DNA of 46,809 bases, taken from assembly GCF_016908935.1 (NCBI RefSeq), contig NZ_JAFBEV010000023.1:1-46809 (forward strand), in the 5' to 3' direction. Each line of letters begins with the position of its first letter. The first letter of the stretch is position 1. The translations under genes were made by a program, and so were the position numbers. Under the pieces are notes generated by a model. It worked only from the letters and a program-made list of their open reading frames with translations, ran no database searches and was not told the DNA's origin. Shown piece after piece: positions 26,578-35,030 of this stretch. The DNA is from Sporolactobacillus spathodeae. GTDB taxonomy: Bacteria; Bacillota; Bacilli; Bacillales; Sporolactobacillaceae.

Positions 26578-28029
26578 TCACTCCTTGATGATTTGTACCT
26601 TATTGACAGCACTATCCTGTGTACCGGTCAGAAAACAGCCTTTTTCTTTTGCATACTGAATATATTCTAGGACAGCCGGCGTAATCTCCTCGCCAGGGGC
26701 CAAGATCGGGATACCCGGCGGATAGCACATGACAAACTCACTGCAGATTCGCCCAAGCCCCTGCTCAAGCGGCACTGGCTCGCTGGCCGCATAAAAAGCC
26801 TCTTGTGGTGGCAGCACGACAGTTGGCCGAATATACTCCTGCGAAAGCATGCCGGTTTTGTCTTTGGCATAGCGTCGCTTAATCTCCGAAAGCGCAGAGA
26901 CGAGTCGTTCGAGTTCGAGCACTCGATCGCCGATGGAAACATAGGCAAGCACATTGCCAATATCGCCGAACTCAATCTGAATATCGTAATCGTCGCGCAG
27001 AATATCATAAACTTCAATTCCCGCCAGACCGATATCGAGTGTATGTATCGAAAGCTTGGTCACATCAAAGTCATAAATTGTGTCGCCGTTGATCAATTCT
27101 TTGGAAAAGGCGTAATAACCGCCGATTTTATTGATTTCCTCGCGCGCGTACTGCGCAAGGTCAATCACTTTCTGAAAAATTGCTTCGCCTCTGAGCGCCA
27201 AATTCCGCCTAGAGATATCCAATGAAGAAATCAATAGGTAGGATCCGCTTGTTGTTTGCGTCAGATTGATAATTTGCCGCACATAACCCTCGCTGACTTG
27301 ATTATTCACGAGCAGAAGCGAACTTTGCGTTAGCGATCCGCCAGATTTATGCATACTGACAGCCGCCATGTCGGCGCCAACAGACATGGCCGATGGCGGC
27401 GTCTTGTCGCTGAAATAAAAATGCGTGCCGTGCGCCTCGTCAACAAGCACCAGCATACCATGACGATGCGCGAGTTCAGTAATTGCCTTCAGGTTCGAGC
27501 AAACACCATAATAGGTTGGATTATTAATCAGAACTGCTTTCGCATCCGGGTTTTCGTGAATCGCCTGGGCAACATCATCCAGCGACATACCAAGCGAAAT
27601 ACCGAGTTGGCGATTCATCCCCGGATTCACGTAAACGGGAACCGCGCCGCTGAGCACCAATGCATTGATTGCGCTGCGGTGCACATTGCGCGGCATAATA
27701 ATTTTTTCACCGCGTTTGCAGGCGGTCATCACCATGCTCTGAACGGCAGAAGTTGTCCCGTTGACCATAAAAAAAGCATGGCGCGCGCCGAAAGCGTCGG
27801 CAGCCAGCGCTTCCGCTTCTTTAATCACTGAAACCGGATGGCAGAGGTTATCAAGCGGCTTCATTGAATTCACGTCCACCGTCAGGCAGCGTTCGCCAAG
27901 AAAATCCGTCAATTCCCGATTCCCTTTGCCGCGTTTGTGACCAGGCACATCAAACGGGACAACGCGCATCGCTTTATAACGATTCAGAGCCTCCAACACC
28001 GGGGCTCTCTCTTGGGACAGAGGGTCCAT
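26578..28029 (-). CDS. speA: Arginine decarboxylase (Orn/Lys/Arg decarboxylase family, fold I)
   Basis: A PLP enzyme of 483 residues that most likely makes agmatine from arginine, as Bacillus SpeA does. It shows VPGHKRG near the N-terminus, the PLP-contact DEAHG (Asp197 to Gly201) and the Schiff-base Lys228 in SMHKSGGSLTQ. Specificity for Arg over Lys or Orn is inferred from similarity to SpeA and the context of speE and speD. The ATG at 28029 is preferred; an ATG at 28038 and a GTG at 28065 are also open. No agmatinase gene lies in the window. Confidence 0.9.
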   Translation of the reverse strand: MDPLSQERAPVLEALNRYKAMRVVPFDVPGHKRGKGNRELTDFLGERCLTVDVNSMKPLDNLCHPVSVIKEAEALAADAFGARHAFFMVNGTTSAVQSMVMTACKRGEKIIMPRNVHRSAINALVLSGAVPVYVNPGMNRQLGISLGMSLDDVAQAIHENPDAKAVLINNPTYYGVCSNLKAITELAHRHGMLVLVDEAHGTHFYFSDKTPPSAMSVGADMAAVSMHKSGGSLTQSSLLLVNNQVSEGYVRQIINLTQTTSGSYLLISSLDISRRNLALRGEAIFQKVIDLAQYAREEINKIGGYYAFSKELINGDTIYDFDVTKLSIHTLDIGLAGIEVYDILRDDYDIQIEFGDIGNVLAYVSIGDRVLELERLVSALSEIKRRYAKDKTGMLSQEYIRPTVVLPPQEAFYAASEPVPLEQGLGRICSEFVMCYPPGIPILAPGEEITPAVLEYIQYAKEKGCFLTGTQDSAVNKVQIIKE

Positions 28030-28088
28030 TTTTCGCATCCTACTCCAATCGTCAGGTAAAATCACAAGGCTCTAAGCAGTCCTTGTTT

Positions 28089-28886
28089 TTAATAAATATT
28101 TGCCCCACTGAAAATTTCAATCATTTCGCGCCGCAAGCTATTGGAAATCGCCAGTCGTTCTTTCGGCGGGATTTCTAGCACATCGCGATTAAACAAATAA
28201 TTTTGCAGTTCGGGCTCTTTAATCAACATTTTGGTATGAAACAGATTGGCTTGATAGACATTGATATCAACCGCGTCATATTTTTCGAGCGTCTCGGTAT
28301 CAATATAGTCCTGAATCGATGTCATATGGTGATCCATAAACAATTTTTTCCCGTTCACATCACGAGTAAACCCGCGAACACGGTAATCGGCAGTAATAAT
28401 ATCGGAATCAAAACTACCTATCAAGTAATTTAAAGTATTCAAAGGTGAGATCTCGCCGCATGTGCCGACATCAATATCGACACGAAACGTCGCGATGGCA
28501 TTGCCTGGATGATATTCGGGATACGTATGCACGGTGACATGACTTTTATCGAGATGACCGACAACTGTGTCTCTGCCCGGCAATTTGCCGAGGTTGCAAG
28601 ACGTGTCAATCTTATCCGCTGGAAACTCTTGCTCAGCGATCAGCAAGGTCACGCTTGCCCCTTGTGGATCGTAATCCTGCTTGCTGATATTGAGCACATG
28701 AGCGCCGATCATGTCCGTCACATGGCAAAGAATATGGGTCAGGCGTTCTGAATTGTACTGTTCGTCGATGTATGAAATATAGTCCTTCTGCTCGCGCTCG
28801 CTCTTCGCATAACAGACGTCATAAATATTAAAGCTTAGAGCTTTCGTGAGATTGTTGAAGCCGTACAATTTCAGCTTATTTTCCAA
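28089..28886 (-). CDS. speD: S-adenosylmethionine decarboxylase proenzyme (E. coli type)
   Basis: It supplies decarboxylated AdoMet for SpeE. The chain self-cleaves between Lys114 and Ser115 in HLDKSHVTVHTYPE, giving the pyruvoyl cofactor on the alpha chain. The TTG at 28886 is chosen because GAGG lies 6 nt upstream and the resulting 265 residues begin LKLYGFNNLTK exactly as E. coli SpeD does. This is the long class-1 bacterial form (about 264 residues), not the short B. subtilis SpeH form (about 125), which is unusual for a Bacillus relative. It is the first gene of the polyamine operon. Confidence 0.93.
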   Translation of the reverse strand: MENKLKLYGFNNLTKALSFNIYDVCYAKSEREQKDYISYIDEQYNSERLTHILCHVTDMIGAHVLNISKQDYDPQGASVTLLIAEQEFPADKIDTSCNLGKLPGRDTVVGHLDKSHVTVHTYPEYHPGNAIATFRVDIDVGTCGEISPLNTLNYLIGSFDSDIITADYRVRGFTRDVNGKKLFMDHHMTSIQDYIDTETLEKYDAVDINVYQANLFHTKMLIKEPELQNYLFNRDVLEIPPKERLAISNSLRREMIEIFSGANIY

Positions 28887-28946
28887 CCCTATCCTCACAG
28901 CCTTTCCCAAAATTTCAAGGTCCAAGATGCATTTAATTGGGGAAAC

Positions 28947-28972
28947 GACTCAAGGAACATGAGTCTATTATA
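28947..28972 (-). promoter_or_regulatory. speD promoter region with a leader dyad
   Basis: A TATAAT lies at 28967-28972 (minus strand) with no clear -35 at normal spacing. Directly downstream is the dyad GACTCA-TGTTCCT-TGAGTC (28947-28965), placed where an operator or a 5' leader hairpin would be. Confidence 0.45.
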
Positions 28973-29036
28973 AAGTGGAAGATTCCAGATGAACGCGTCA
29001 ACCGTATCTGTTAAGAAAAACTGGATATTTATCAAA

Positions 29037-29223
29037 GTGTGCTTCGGCTGCTCGCTTGCCGCGGGCGCACCGCGAGCCTCCTCAAACAGACAAAAGTCTG
29101 CGGGGTCTCGCTGGCACGCTGTTCCCGCAGGCGTCTCGCGCCTTCGCTCATTTTCCGCCAAAAATCATATACTTTCTAATCTTTTGATAAAAAGTTGGCG
29201 TAGTAAACGCTAATTCGTATCAA
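29037..29223. repeat. Dispersed palindromic repeat, copy C (tandem)
   Basis: A 187-bp unit beginning GTGTGCTTCGGCTGCTCGC. A perfect CAGAC-AAAA-GTCTG hairpin sits at its centre inside GCGAG...CTCGC and GCCGCGGG...CCCGCAGGC arms. The tail carries AAAGTTGGCGTAGTAAACGC in place of the CTTGGC...GCCAAG hairpin. Confidence 0.9.
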
Positions 29224-29412
29224 GTGTGCTTCGGCTGCTCGCTTGCCGCGGGCGCACCGCGAGCCTCCTCAAACAGACAAAAGTCTGCGGGGTCTCGCTG
29301 GCACGCTGTTCCCGCAGGCGTCTCGCGCCTTCGCTACATTTTCCGCCAAAAATCGTATACTTTCTAATCTTTTGATAAAAAGTTGGCGTAGTAAACGCTA
29401 ATTCGTATCAAA
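29224..29412. repeat. Dispersed palindromic repeat, copy D (tandem)
   Basis: It differs from copy C by only a few bases over about 188 bp and follows it directly, which implies a recent duplication. A third copy begins at 29413 (CGTACTTCGGCTGCTCGCTT) and degenerates after about 40 bp. Confidence 0.9.
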
Positions 29413-29526
29413 CGTACTTCGGCTGCTCGCTTGCTGCAAGTGCCAAAGTTTTCTTCGTTACATATAAAAAAGTCAATTCTAATTATATACAGAACCTTTA
29501 CTAAGTCAAGATAGTGCGCGTCGAAT

Positions 29527-30723
29527 TCACCGCGAAATTTCAGCAAGTCCCGGGCGCTTCGTCTCATTTAAAAAATCTGTCATCTGATCGAAAATGTGTG
29601 GCCAATCCTTTCGCCGCGCCGCTGCCTTTCGACGGGCAATCAAGTCTTGAGCATCACTATTTTCCAAGAGTTGCCGGCAGCTTTGTAAGAAACCATCGGG
29701 ATCGTCGCTCTCGAGCGAAGTGTAGACACCCTTTTCGCTATAGCCGCGTGTTGACGGTAAACAGACGCCGACTGCCGGTTTGCCTGCTGCCAAAAATTCA
29801 AATAATTTGAGCGGGAAAACAGCGGCATTATAAGGCGAAGCTTTATAAGGCATCATCCCGAGATCAACTAAGCGCATATAATCCGGCACTTCTTCTGGCG
29901 CGACCGGTCCGGTCCAAAGAACATTTTCGAGTTCGAGCAGACTCTGAAAATCTGCGTGCCCCTCGGTATTATCCGGACCAATGAACAGAAACAGCCAATC
30001 GGGCTGTTTTAATGCCGCCGCACGAACGAGCTGGAAATCAAGCTTCGGCTTAATTCCACCAAGATAGCCAATCACTTTTCCATGAAAGCCTTCAGGCAAA
30101 ACCGGTTTAATCCAACGCGGGGAACGGTTAAACCAATCATACTCGACACCGTTCTCAAGCGTGGTAATCCGCGCGCCGTCACGCGATAGCAATTTGCCGG
30201 CAACATGGCGATGCAAATAATCCGATGTGCAGTAGATCTGATCGGCACCGCGGATAATCCGTGTTTCCGCCCGCCCGATCACGGCGCGGCGCATTTGCAT
30301 CAAAATGGACAAACGACCGCTGATCGGCGCCCCCCATAAATCGCTGCAATCATAAATGATTTTCTCCCACGGAAACAGGTCGGCTAAGAGCGGAAAGCCT
30401 GGAAACGTATACCACAGAAAAAAACGTCCATTCATATGATGCAATTGGTCGAGAAATCGTTCCGCCTTCTCCCTGTAAAAATAATCCACAAAACGGGCGA
30501 ATCGAAAAATTTTATGCGGCGACAGGTCGCCAATGCGCCATTCTTTAATCCCATTTTCAAGAGTGGTAAAGTCCTCTGCCACGTCATCAGCGGACGGGCA
30601 GAGCCAAATTACTTCCTTTGTCGCATCCTGCGCGCGCAGATATTCAGCTAGTCGGTGACGTCGGTAACGAAGTCCGTCCTGAGTCCATGGACTGGAGGCG
30701 ACGATTAAGTGTATATTTTTCAT
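29527..30723 (-). CDS. tuaH: Glycosyltransferase, TuaH-like (teichuronic acid cluster)
   Basis: A 398-residue GT-B type sugar transferase. The C-terminal half has the donor-site pattern GYLGGIKPKLDF, then FPLKLFEFLAAGKP, the E-x7-E-like region of family-4-related enzymes. The N-terminal part (WTQDGLRYRRHRLAEYLR) resembles TuaH and related wall-polymer transferases. The start is the ATG at 30723 with AAAGGA 9 nt upstream. It is the last of nine co-directional genes, 24 nt after tuaG. The sugar transferred (GlcA or HexNAc) is unknown. Confidence 0.75.
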   Translation of the reverse strand: MKNIHLIVASSPWTQDGLRYRRHRLAEYLRAQDATKEVIWLCPSADDVAEDFTTLENGIKEWRIGDLSPHKIFRFARFVDYFYREKAERFLDQLHHMNGRFFLWYTFPGFPLLADLFPWEKIIYDCSDLWGAPISGRLSILMQMRRAVIGRAETRIIRGADQIYCTSDYLHRHVAGKLLSRDGARITTLENGVEYDWFNRSPRWIKPVLPEGFHGKVIGYLGGIKPKLDFQLVRAAALKQPDWLFLFIGPDNTEGHADFQSLLELENVLWTGPVAPEEVPDYMRLVDLGMMPYKASPYNAAVFPLKLFEFLAAGKPAVGVCLPSTRGYSEKGVYTSLESDDPDGFLQSCRQLLENSDAQDLIARRKAAARRKDWPHIFDQMTDFLNETKRPGLAEISR

Positions 30724-30747
30724 CAAAATGGATCCTTTCTCGCTGAA

Positions 30748-31506
30748 TTAGATATGTTTTCGAACAGCATTGGCCGCGTAATGGCAAAAATACCAGCAGG
30801 CCTTAGCAAGCGGCAACCGTTCCTGCCTGCGGTAGACATGCCATGTCTTTTTGGCCGCTGTCCACTTATTGCCGGATAGCGAGCTGGCACCACTGATTCG
30901 ATAGTCCGCGAGATTCTCATCCAGTCCATAGGCGACGTAGCCGCGTTTCAATAGCGACAGCCAGGTGGCCAAATCTTGCCGACTCTTCAAATCCGGCATG
31001 TGGAACGGCCCAGTTTGCTCGCGGTCAATCATCACGGTCAGGCAGCCGACGATCGTATTTTTCAGCATATCGCGATAACGTACTTGAGCCGGCGCCGCGA
31101 TAATTTTTCCTAATGGCTGCCCTTTTCGGTCCACATACTCATAAGCAGTGAATGAGAAGGCACAACCCTGTTTTTGCATAAAAGCGAGCTGCTTTTCTAG
31201 CTTATCCGGTTTCCAACAATCATCACTGTCGAGGAAAGCGATATAGCGCCCACGCGCCACGTCGAGCGCAAGATTTCTAGCCCGAGCCGCGCCGCCGTTA
31301 CTTTTGGCGAAAACCGGGCGGATACGCGAATCACGCGCTGCAGCTTGGCTAATCAGATCCCGCGATCCATCTGTTGACCCATCATCGGCGATAATCATCT
31401 CCCAGTCTCGGTGTGACTGAGCACAAACCGAGTCAATGGTTGCTTGAATGGTCGCGGCTGCGTTATAGCACGGCGTAATCACACTGACTTGCACTTCACA
31501 CGTCAT
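30748..31506 (-). CDS. tuaG: Family 2 glycosyltransferase, TuaG-like
   Basis: A 252-residue cytosolic GT-A transferase. VSVITPCYNAA near the N-terminus, DDGSTDGS and the metal-binding FLDSDD mark family GT2, and the length matches TuaG. The ATG at 31506 overlaps the stop of tuaF (TGATG), implying coupled translation. Together with TuaH and TuaC it should build the repeating unit. Confidence 0.82.
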   Translation of the reverse strand: MTCEVQVSVITPCYNAAATIQATIDSVCAQSHRDWEMIIADDGSTDGSRDLISQAAARDSRIRPVFAKSNGGAARARNLALDVARGRYIAFLDSDDCWKPDKLEKQLAFMQKQGCAFSFTAYEYVDRKGQPLGKIIAAPAQVRYRDMLKNTIVGCLTVMIDREQTGPFHMPDLKSRQDLATWLSLLKRGYVAYGLDENLADYRISGASSLSGNKWTAAKKTWHVYRRQERLPLAKACWYFCHYAANAVRKHI

Positions 31507-32195
31507 CACACGCCGCCTTCTTTCCTCTTGTCCCTTTCTCGAACCAATTCAGGCCACGCCGCCATGAAAAAGACAAGCGTCAGACCGAAAACGAGACCGA
31601 GAGCTGACCGTTTTTTGGATGAAAAAGCAGCGCTACCGCGAGCGGTTCCTGGATTGGCACGTTGCAAAATTTGTGCTGGCTTGTTCCGCAGTTCCGCGCT
31701 CTTGAGTTGATAATAGAGTTGAGCCGTGTCTGTTGTCCCCTGAGGCGCACGATCGAGACGTTTAAGTGTATCGGAAATAATCTGTTTTTTCGCCGTATAA
31801 GCCTGATGATCGCGCGCAATAAATCGATCGGCGACTTGATTGGTGATTGCCGCAGCCTGCTGACGTGAATTGTCCGTATAGGCGATCTGCACCATCGTAT
31901 TTTTCAGAACAGTGACCGTCAAGTCCGCCGGAAAATTAGTCTGATCCTTTTTCCATAACTCCGGAAGATATTCTTTATAAAAGGGTTCATTTGAAAGAAG
32001 AATCCGCACATTTTCCGCTTGATTGTAATTGGCATCGCCATAGCTACCAAGCCAGATCGTCGCCGAAGCCTGATAATGCGAAAAAGATTTGCCAACCGGC
32101 AGCAGCCAGCCTAGCGAACCGAACACAAGCGGCACCGCAAGAACAAATACCCAGTATTTTCTTAACCGTTTGCCTATCCTGCTGATGATCTCCAT
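31506..32195 (-). CDS. tuaF: Wzz/YveK-type chain-length or export protein, TuaF-like
   Basis: A 229-residue membrane protein with two transmembrane segments (about 14-33 and 202-219) around an extracellular domain, the layout of Wzz/capsular polysaccharide co-polymerases. No kinase domain is attached. TuaF occupies the same place between tuaE and tuaG in B. subtilis. The ATG at 32195 directly abuts the tuaE stop, and its GGAGG site lies in the last tuaE codons. Confidence 0.78.
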   Translation of the reverse strand: MEIISRIGKRLRKYWVFVLAVPLVFGSLGWLLPVGKSFSHYQASATIWLGSYGDANYNQAENVRILLSNEPFYKEYLPELWKKDQTNFPADLTVTVLKNTMVQIAYTDNSRQQAAAITNQVADRFIARDHQAYTAKKQIISDTLKRLDRAPQGTTDTAQLYYQLKSAELRNKPAQILQRANPGTARGSAAFSSKKRSALGLVFGLTLVFFMAAWPELVRERDKRKEGGV

Positions 32196-33656
32196 TTACA
32201 TACCTCCAGAACAATAGCTGCTCGCTGCTTCTTTCCGCAAAACCGCAAGCAGCGTGACGAGAAAGCCTAGGAATATCCAGTGAAAATATAAATTACTGAC
32301 CGAACTCGGACTAATACTCGAGAAAAGAAAGGCGATTTGCCCGCAAAGCGCGCCTTTCAGCAGCATGCCTTTCGTTTGCTTCGGCAGCGAACAAGCATAG
32401 CGATAAAGACTGTAAAACAAAGCTAAATAGATAATCAGATAACCCACACCGATGAAAATTCCAAATGTCCCGGCGATTTCAGCAAGCCAGTTATGTGCCT
32501 CAAAAATATGATTGGTATTGAATACCGGCCGTGTACTCAGCGCAAATGATAAATTACCCGCGCCTGTCCCCACCCCGAAACTATCGGCAAGGTAATGCAG
32601 CGTGCTCTCAAGCAAATGTATCCGTACAATATTAGAGGCTGGCACATCGTTGATTGAATAATCCGTCTCAACCGTCATATATGGGGTCATTTTTGAAAAA
32701 ATTGAACCAGAAAACAGAATCACGCCGGCAACGAGCAAAACGCCGGCAGCTGCCAGTACGCGCCGTCGCCAGCGCGTCGGAACCATCAGAAACAAATAGA
32801 AGGCGCTACCTGCAACGACGCCAAGTTCACTAGCTCGTGATTCGGTCAAAACAATTAGGAAAAAAGATAATAAGGCGCCGATACTGCCGGACGCCTTCCA
32901 GACAAGCGCTCGTTTTTCGCAAGCGAATGCGAGAAAAAAGAAAAACGAAATCGAAAGCAGCGTGGCGAAGTCATTCTGGTTCGTAAAAACCGCTGTCGGA
33001 TAGCCTAATTTATAGGCGGGCCCACCATAAAGTGAGGAAGTCGGCAGCTGAATTTGACCGAAATAATTCACAAGACCGATACCCATTAGCAGCGCCGTCA
33101 TCACGAGCCAGATTGTGTGAAACCATTGAAGATCCGCCCATTGATTCAGTGTCAATGCAGCAAGCAACACAAACAAGAGCCCCGTACCAAGCAGCAGTAA
33201 ATACTTCAAACCTTCGCTGAACGATGCCGCCCAGATCAGCGAAGCAGCGCCGTACACACCCCAAAGCACGAAGAAGAGCAGATAAGCCTTCACCGGACTT
33301 TCGCGCCAGGCCCGTGCCACCCACTGTTTTCGTATCAAACAACCGAGAAAATAGAGCAGACAGGCCGCGAGCATCAGCCGATAAACAAATAAAGTGACCA
33401 TGCCGACCCGGATGCTGAGAAATTCCTGATTGAGAAAAGTGCTGGCGATAAAAACAAAGAGCAGGCCGGACATGATCTGCCCACTCGTTGCCCGATTCTT
33501 GAGCAAAAGCAATGCGGCAAGGACAAGCCAGGTCCAAACAAGCAATAGCATAAGCTTCAGCCATACATTATCGAGCATCAAAATACCGACAAGGCAGGCC
33601 AGCACGATTGAAATCAGGCGAATCAGCCAAAATATTGTTTTATTGTCCACATCCAT
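32196..33656 (-). CDS. tuaE: O-antigen ligase/polymerase-like membrane protein, TuaE-like
   Basis: A 486-residue protein with about ten to twelve hydrophobic helices and a large extracytoplasmic loop near residues 310-380. The pattern FTNQNDFATLLSISFFFFLA followed by LTESRASELG is characteristic of Wzy/WaaL polymerases. It should link repeat units outside the membrane. I choose the ATG at 33656 (GGAG 8 nt upstream) over the TTG at 33677. tuaF follows without a gap. Confidence 0.82.
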   Translation of the reverse strand: MDVDNKTIFWLIRLISIVLACLVGILMLDNVWLKLMLLLVWTWLVLAALLLLKNRATSGQIMSGLLFVFIASTFLNQEFLSIRVGMVTLFVYRLMLAACLLYFLGCLIRKQWVARAWRESPVKAYLLFFVLWGVYGAASLIWAASFSEGLKYLLLLGTGLLFVLLAALTLNQWADLQWFHTIWLVMTALLMGIGLVNYFGQIQLPTSSLYGGPAYKLGYPTAVFTNQNDFATLLSISFFFFLAFACEKRALVWKASGSIGALLSFFLIVLTESRASELGVVAGSAFYLFLMVPTRWRRRVLAAAGVLLVAGVILFSGSIFSKMTPYMTVETDYSINDVPASNIVRIHLLESTLHYLADSFGVGTGAGNLSFALSTRPVFNTNHIFEAHNWLAEIAGTFGIFIGVGYLIIYLALFYSLYRYACSLPKQTKGMLLKGALCGQIAFLFSSISPSSVSNLYFHWIFLGFLVTLLAVLRKEAASSYCSGGM

Positions 33657-33716
33657 CGCTTTCTCTCCGTTTCCCAAGGCAAATCCCCAATTCCTGTTAG
33701 AAAACTGGGCTTGTTT

Positions 33717-33908
33717 TCGGTGCGACTTTTCTCGATTTATGTGTAACTCCTGAATTTCGGTGCGACTTTTTCACGATTCGGAGCAACTTTTCTTGATTTA
33801 GGAGCAACTTTCCTTGATTTCGGCCTAATTTTTACTCGATTCGGCCTAACTTTTGCTCGATTCGGCCTAACTTTTCTCGGCTTTGGTCTAACTTTTCTCG
33901 GCTTCGGT
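33717..33908. repeat. Degenerate 21-bp tandem array
   Basis: About nine units of the type CGATTCGGCCTAACTTTTCT differ by point changes. On the minus strand one frame reads as seven-residue repeats without a break over eight units (KVRPNRA, KVRPNRV, KIRPKSR, KVAPKSR, KVAPNRE, KVAPKFR), ending SYT-stop. The frame has no usual start codon and begins after a TGA, so it is listed as a repeat and not as a gene. Confidence 0.8.
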
Positions 33909-33923
33909 CACTCTTGCTGTGAA

Positions 33924-33978
33924 CAGGACGGGAGACCCCTCAGACAATCGAGTGATCTGAGTGGCCTCCCCTGTCCTG
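33924..33978. repeat. Long inverted repeat
   Basis: CAGGACGGGAG, ACC and CCTCAGA pair with TCTGAG, TGG and CCTCCCCTGTCCTG around an 11-nt loop, a near-perfect stem of about 22 bp. No T-run follows. Part of it resembles the core of repeat copy B (AGGACGGGAGCCTCCTCGGAC). Confidence 0.75.
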
Positions 33979-34048
33979 CTCTTCTTGTAAACACAATTGC
34001 TTTCTTGAGATAAGGCTAATCGCGCTAAGAAATGCAAACGACCAGCTA

Positions 34049-34999
34049 TCAGTGTACAGCCTTCTTGCCGGCTTTTTTCATGCGCCGATACGTATCATCC
34101 AGTGTTTCCCGGAGTCCCTTTTCTAGTGAAACAAGCGGTTTCCAGCCAAGCAATCGCTTCGTTTCATCATTTGCCAGCATACTGTGGCGGATATCACCAG
34201 GCCGCGCCGGACCATAATAAACGGAACAATCGGAATGCGCGACCGCGCGCAGCTGCTGAAATAATTGATTGATTGTGACCGAAGAGCCGTTCGACACATT
34301 GACGCAGAGATTTTCTTCCAGTTTCAATGCTGCGGCAAGTGCACGAGCAACGTCCTGCACATAAATAAAGTCACGCGTCTGCTCGCCATCACCGTAAATC
34401 ATCGGTGGTGTGCCCTTATGCAGGCGTTCACAGAAAATGGAAATCACACCGCCTTCGCCTGCCGCATCCTGCCGCGGTCCGTAGACATTGCTGAAACGAA
34501 GAATCGCATACGGAAGCTGATAAAAACTCTGGAACAATTGTAAATAATGTTCCACGGTTAATTTGGCAAGACCGTACGGCGACTCGGGACGTGTTGGATG
34601 ACGCGTCGTGACTGGTAATTCGCTCGGGTTTCCATAGACAGCAGCTGAAGAGGCGAACACGATTTTGCGAGCACCTGCGAATCGCGCGCCATTCATCACA
34701 TTGAGTGATCCTTGAATATTGATCCGCTGGTCAAATAGTGGATCCTCAACGGATTGTGCAACACTCACCTGTGCCGCGAGATGAATGATATAATCGGGCT
34801 TGATTGATTTGATTAATTCAATAACCGCTGAATCGGCGATATCGCAGACATAGACATCGACCGGTAAATCAGCGATATTTTCCTGATGACCCGTTGTGAA
34901 ATTATCAATGACGGCAACCTGGTAGCCTTCACGGAGCAATTGTTCGACCGTATGCGAACCGATGAACCCCGCGCCTCCTGTGACGATGACCTTTTCCAT
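34049..34999 (-). CDS. NAD-dependent sugar-nucleotide epimerase (SDR family)
   Basis: A 316-residue extended SDR enzyme with GGAGFIG at 8-14, ASSAAVYG at 117-123 and the catalytic Tyr142-x3-Lys146. It resembles UDP-glucose/UDP-GlcNAc 4-epimerases (GalE/WbpP type) and may supply UDP-GalNAc or a galacto-configured uronic acid for the polymer; the substrate is inferred. The ATG at 34999 has a GGGGG ribosome-site-like run about 8 nt upstream; the upstream open frame overlaps tuaA and lacks family sequence. It has no counterpart in the B. subtilis tua operon. Confidence 0.85.
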   Translation of the reverse strand: MEKVIVTGGAGFIGSHTVEQLLREGYQVAVIDNFTTGHQENIADLPVDVYVCDIADSAVIELIKSIKPDYIIHLAAQVSVAQSVEDPLFDQRINIQGSLNVMNGARFAGARKIVFASSAAVYGNPSELPVTTRHPTRPESPYGLAKLTVEHYLQLFQSFYQLPYAILRFSNVYGPRQDAAGEGGVISIFCERLHKGTPPMIYGDGEQTRDFIYVQDVARALAAALKLEENLCVNVSNGSSVTINQLFQQLRAVAHSDCSVYYGPARPGDIRHSMLANDETKRLLGWKPLVSLEKGLRETLDDTYRRMKKAGKKAVH

Positions 35000-35030
35000 C
35001 GAAAATCCCCCAGTTATCATTTTTTTATCG

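Larger units (their letters stand above)
28887..29526. other. Intergenic region between the polyamine and tua clusters
   Basis: About 640 bases. It holds the speD promoter, then two nearly identical tandem copies (C, D) and a partial third copy of the dispersed repeat, then AT-rich sequence. No gene is supported. Confidence 0.7.
33657..34048. other. Intergenic gap inside the tua cluster
   Basis: This 392-bp gap between tuaE and the epimerase gene carries a degenerate 21-bp array and a long inverted repeat. No promoter is obvious. Confidence 0.65.

Noticed and set aside
27349-27831. Open frame of 160 codons opposite speA
   Set aside because: Antisense shadow of a well-supported gene.
33010-33564. 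Open frame of 184 codons in another frame of tuaE
   Set aside because: It overlaps the membrane protein frame on the same strand, with Cys/Arg-rich composition and no ribosome site.
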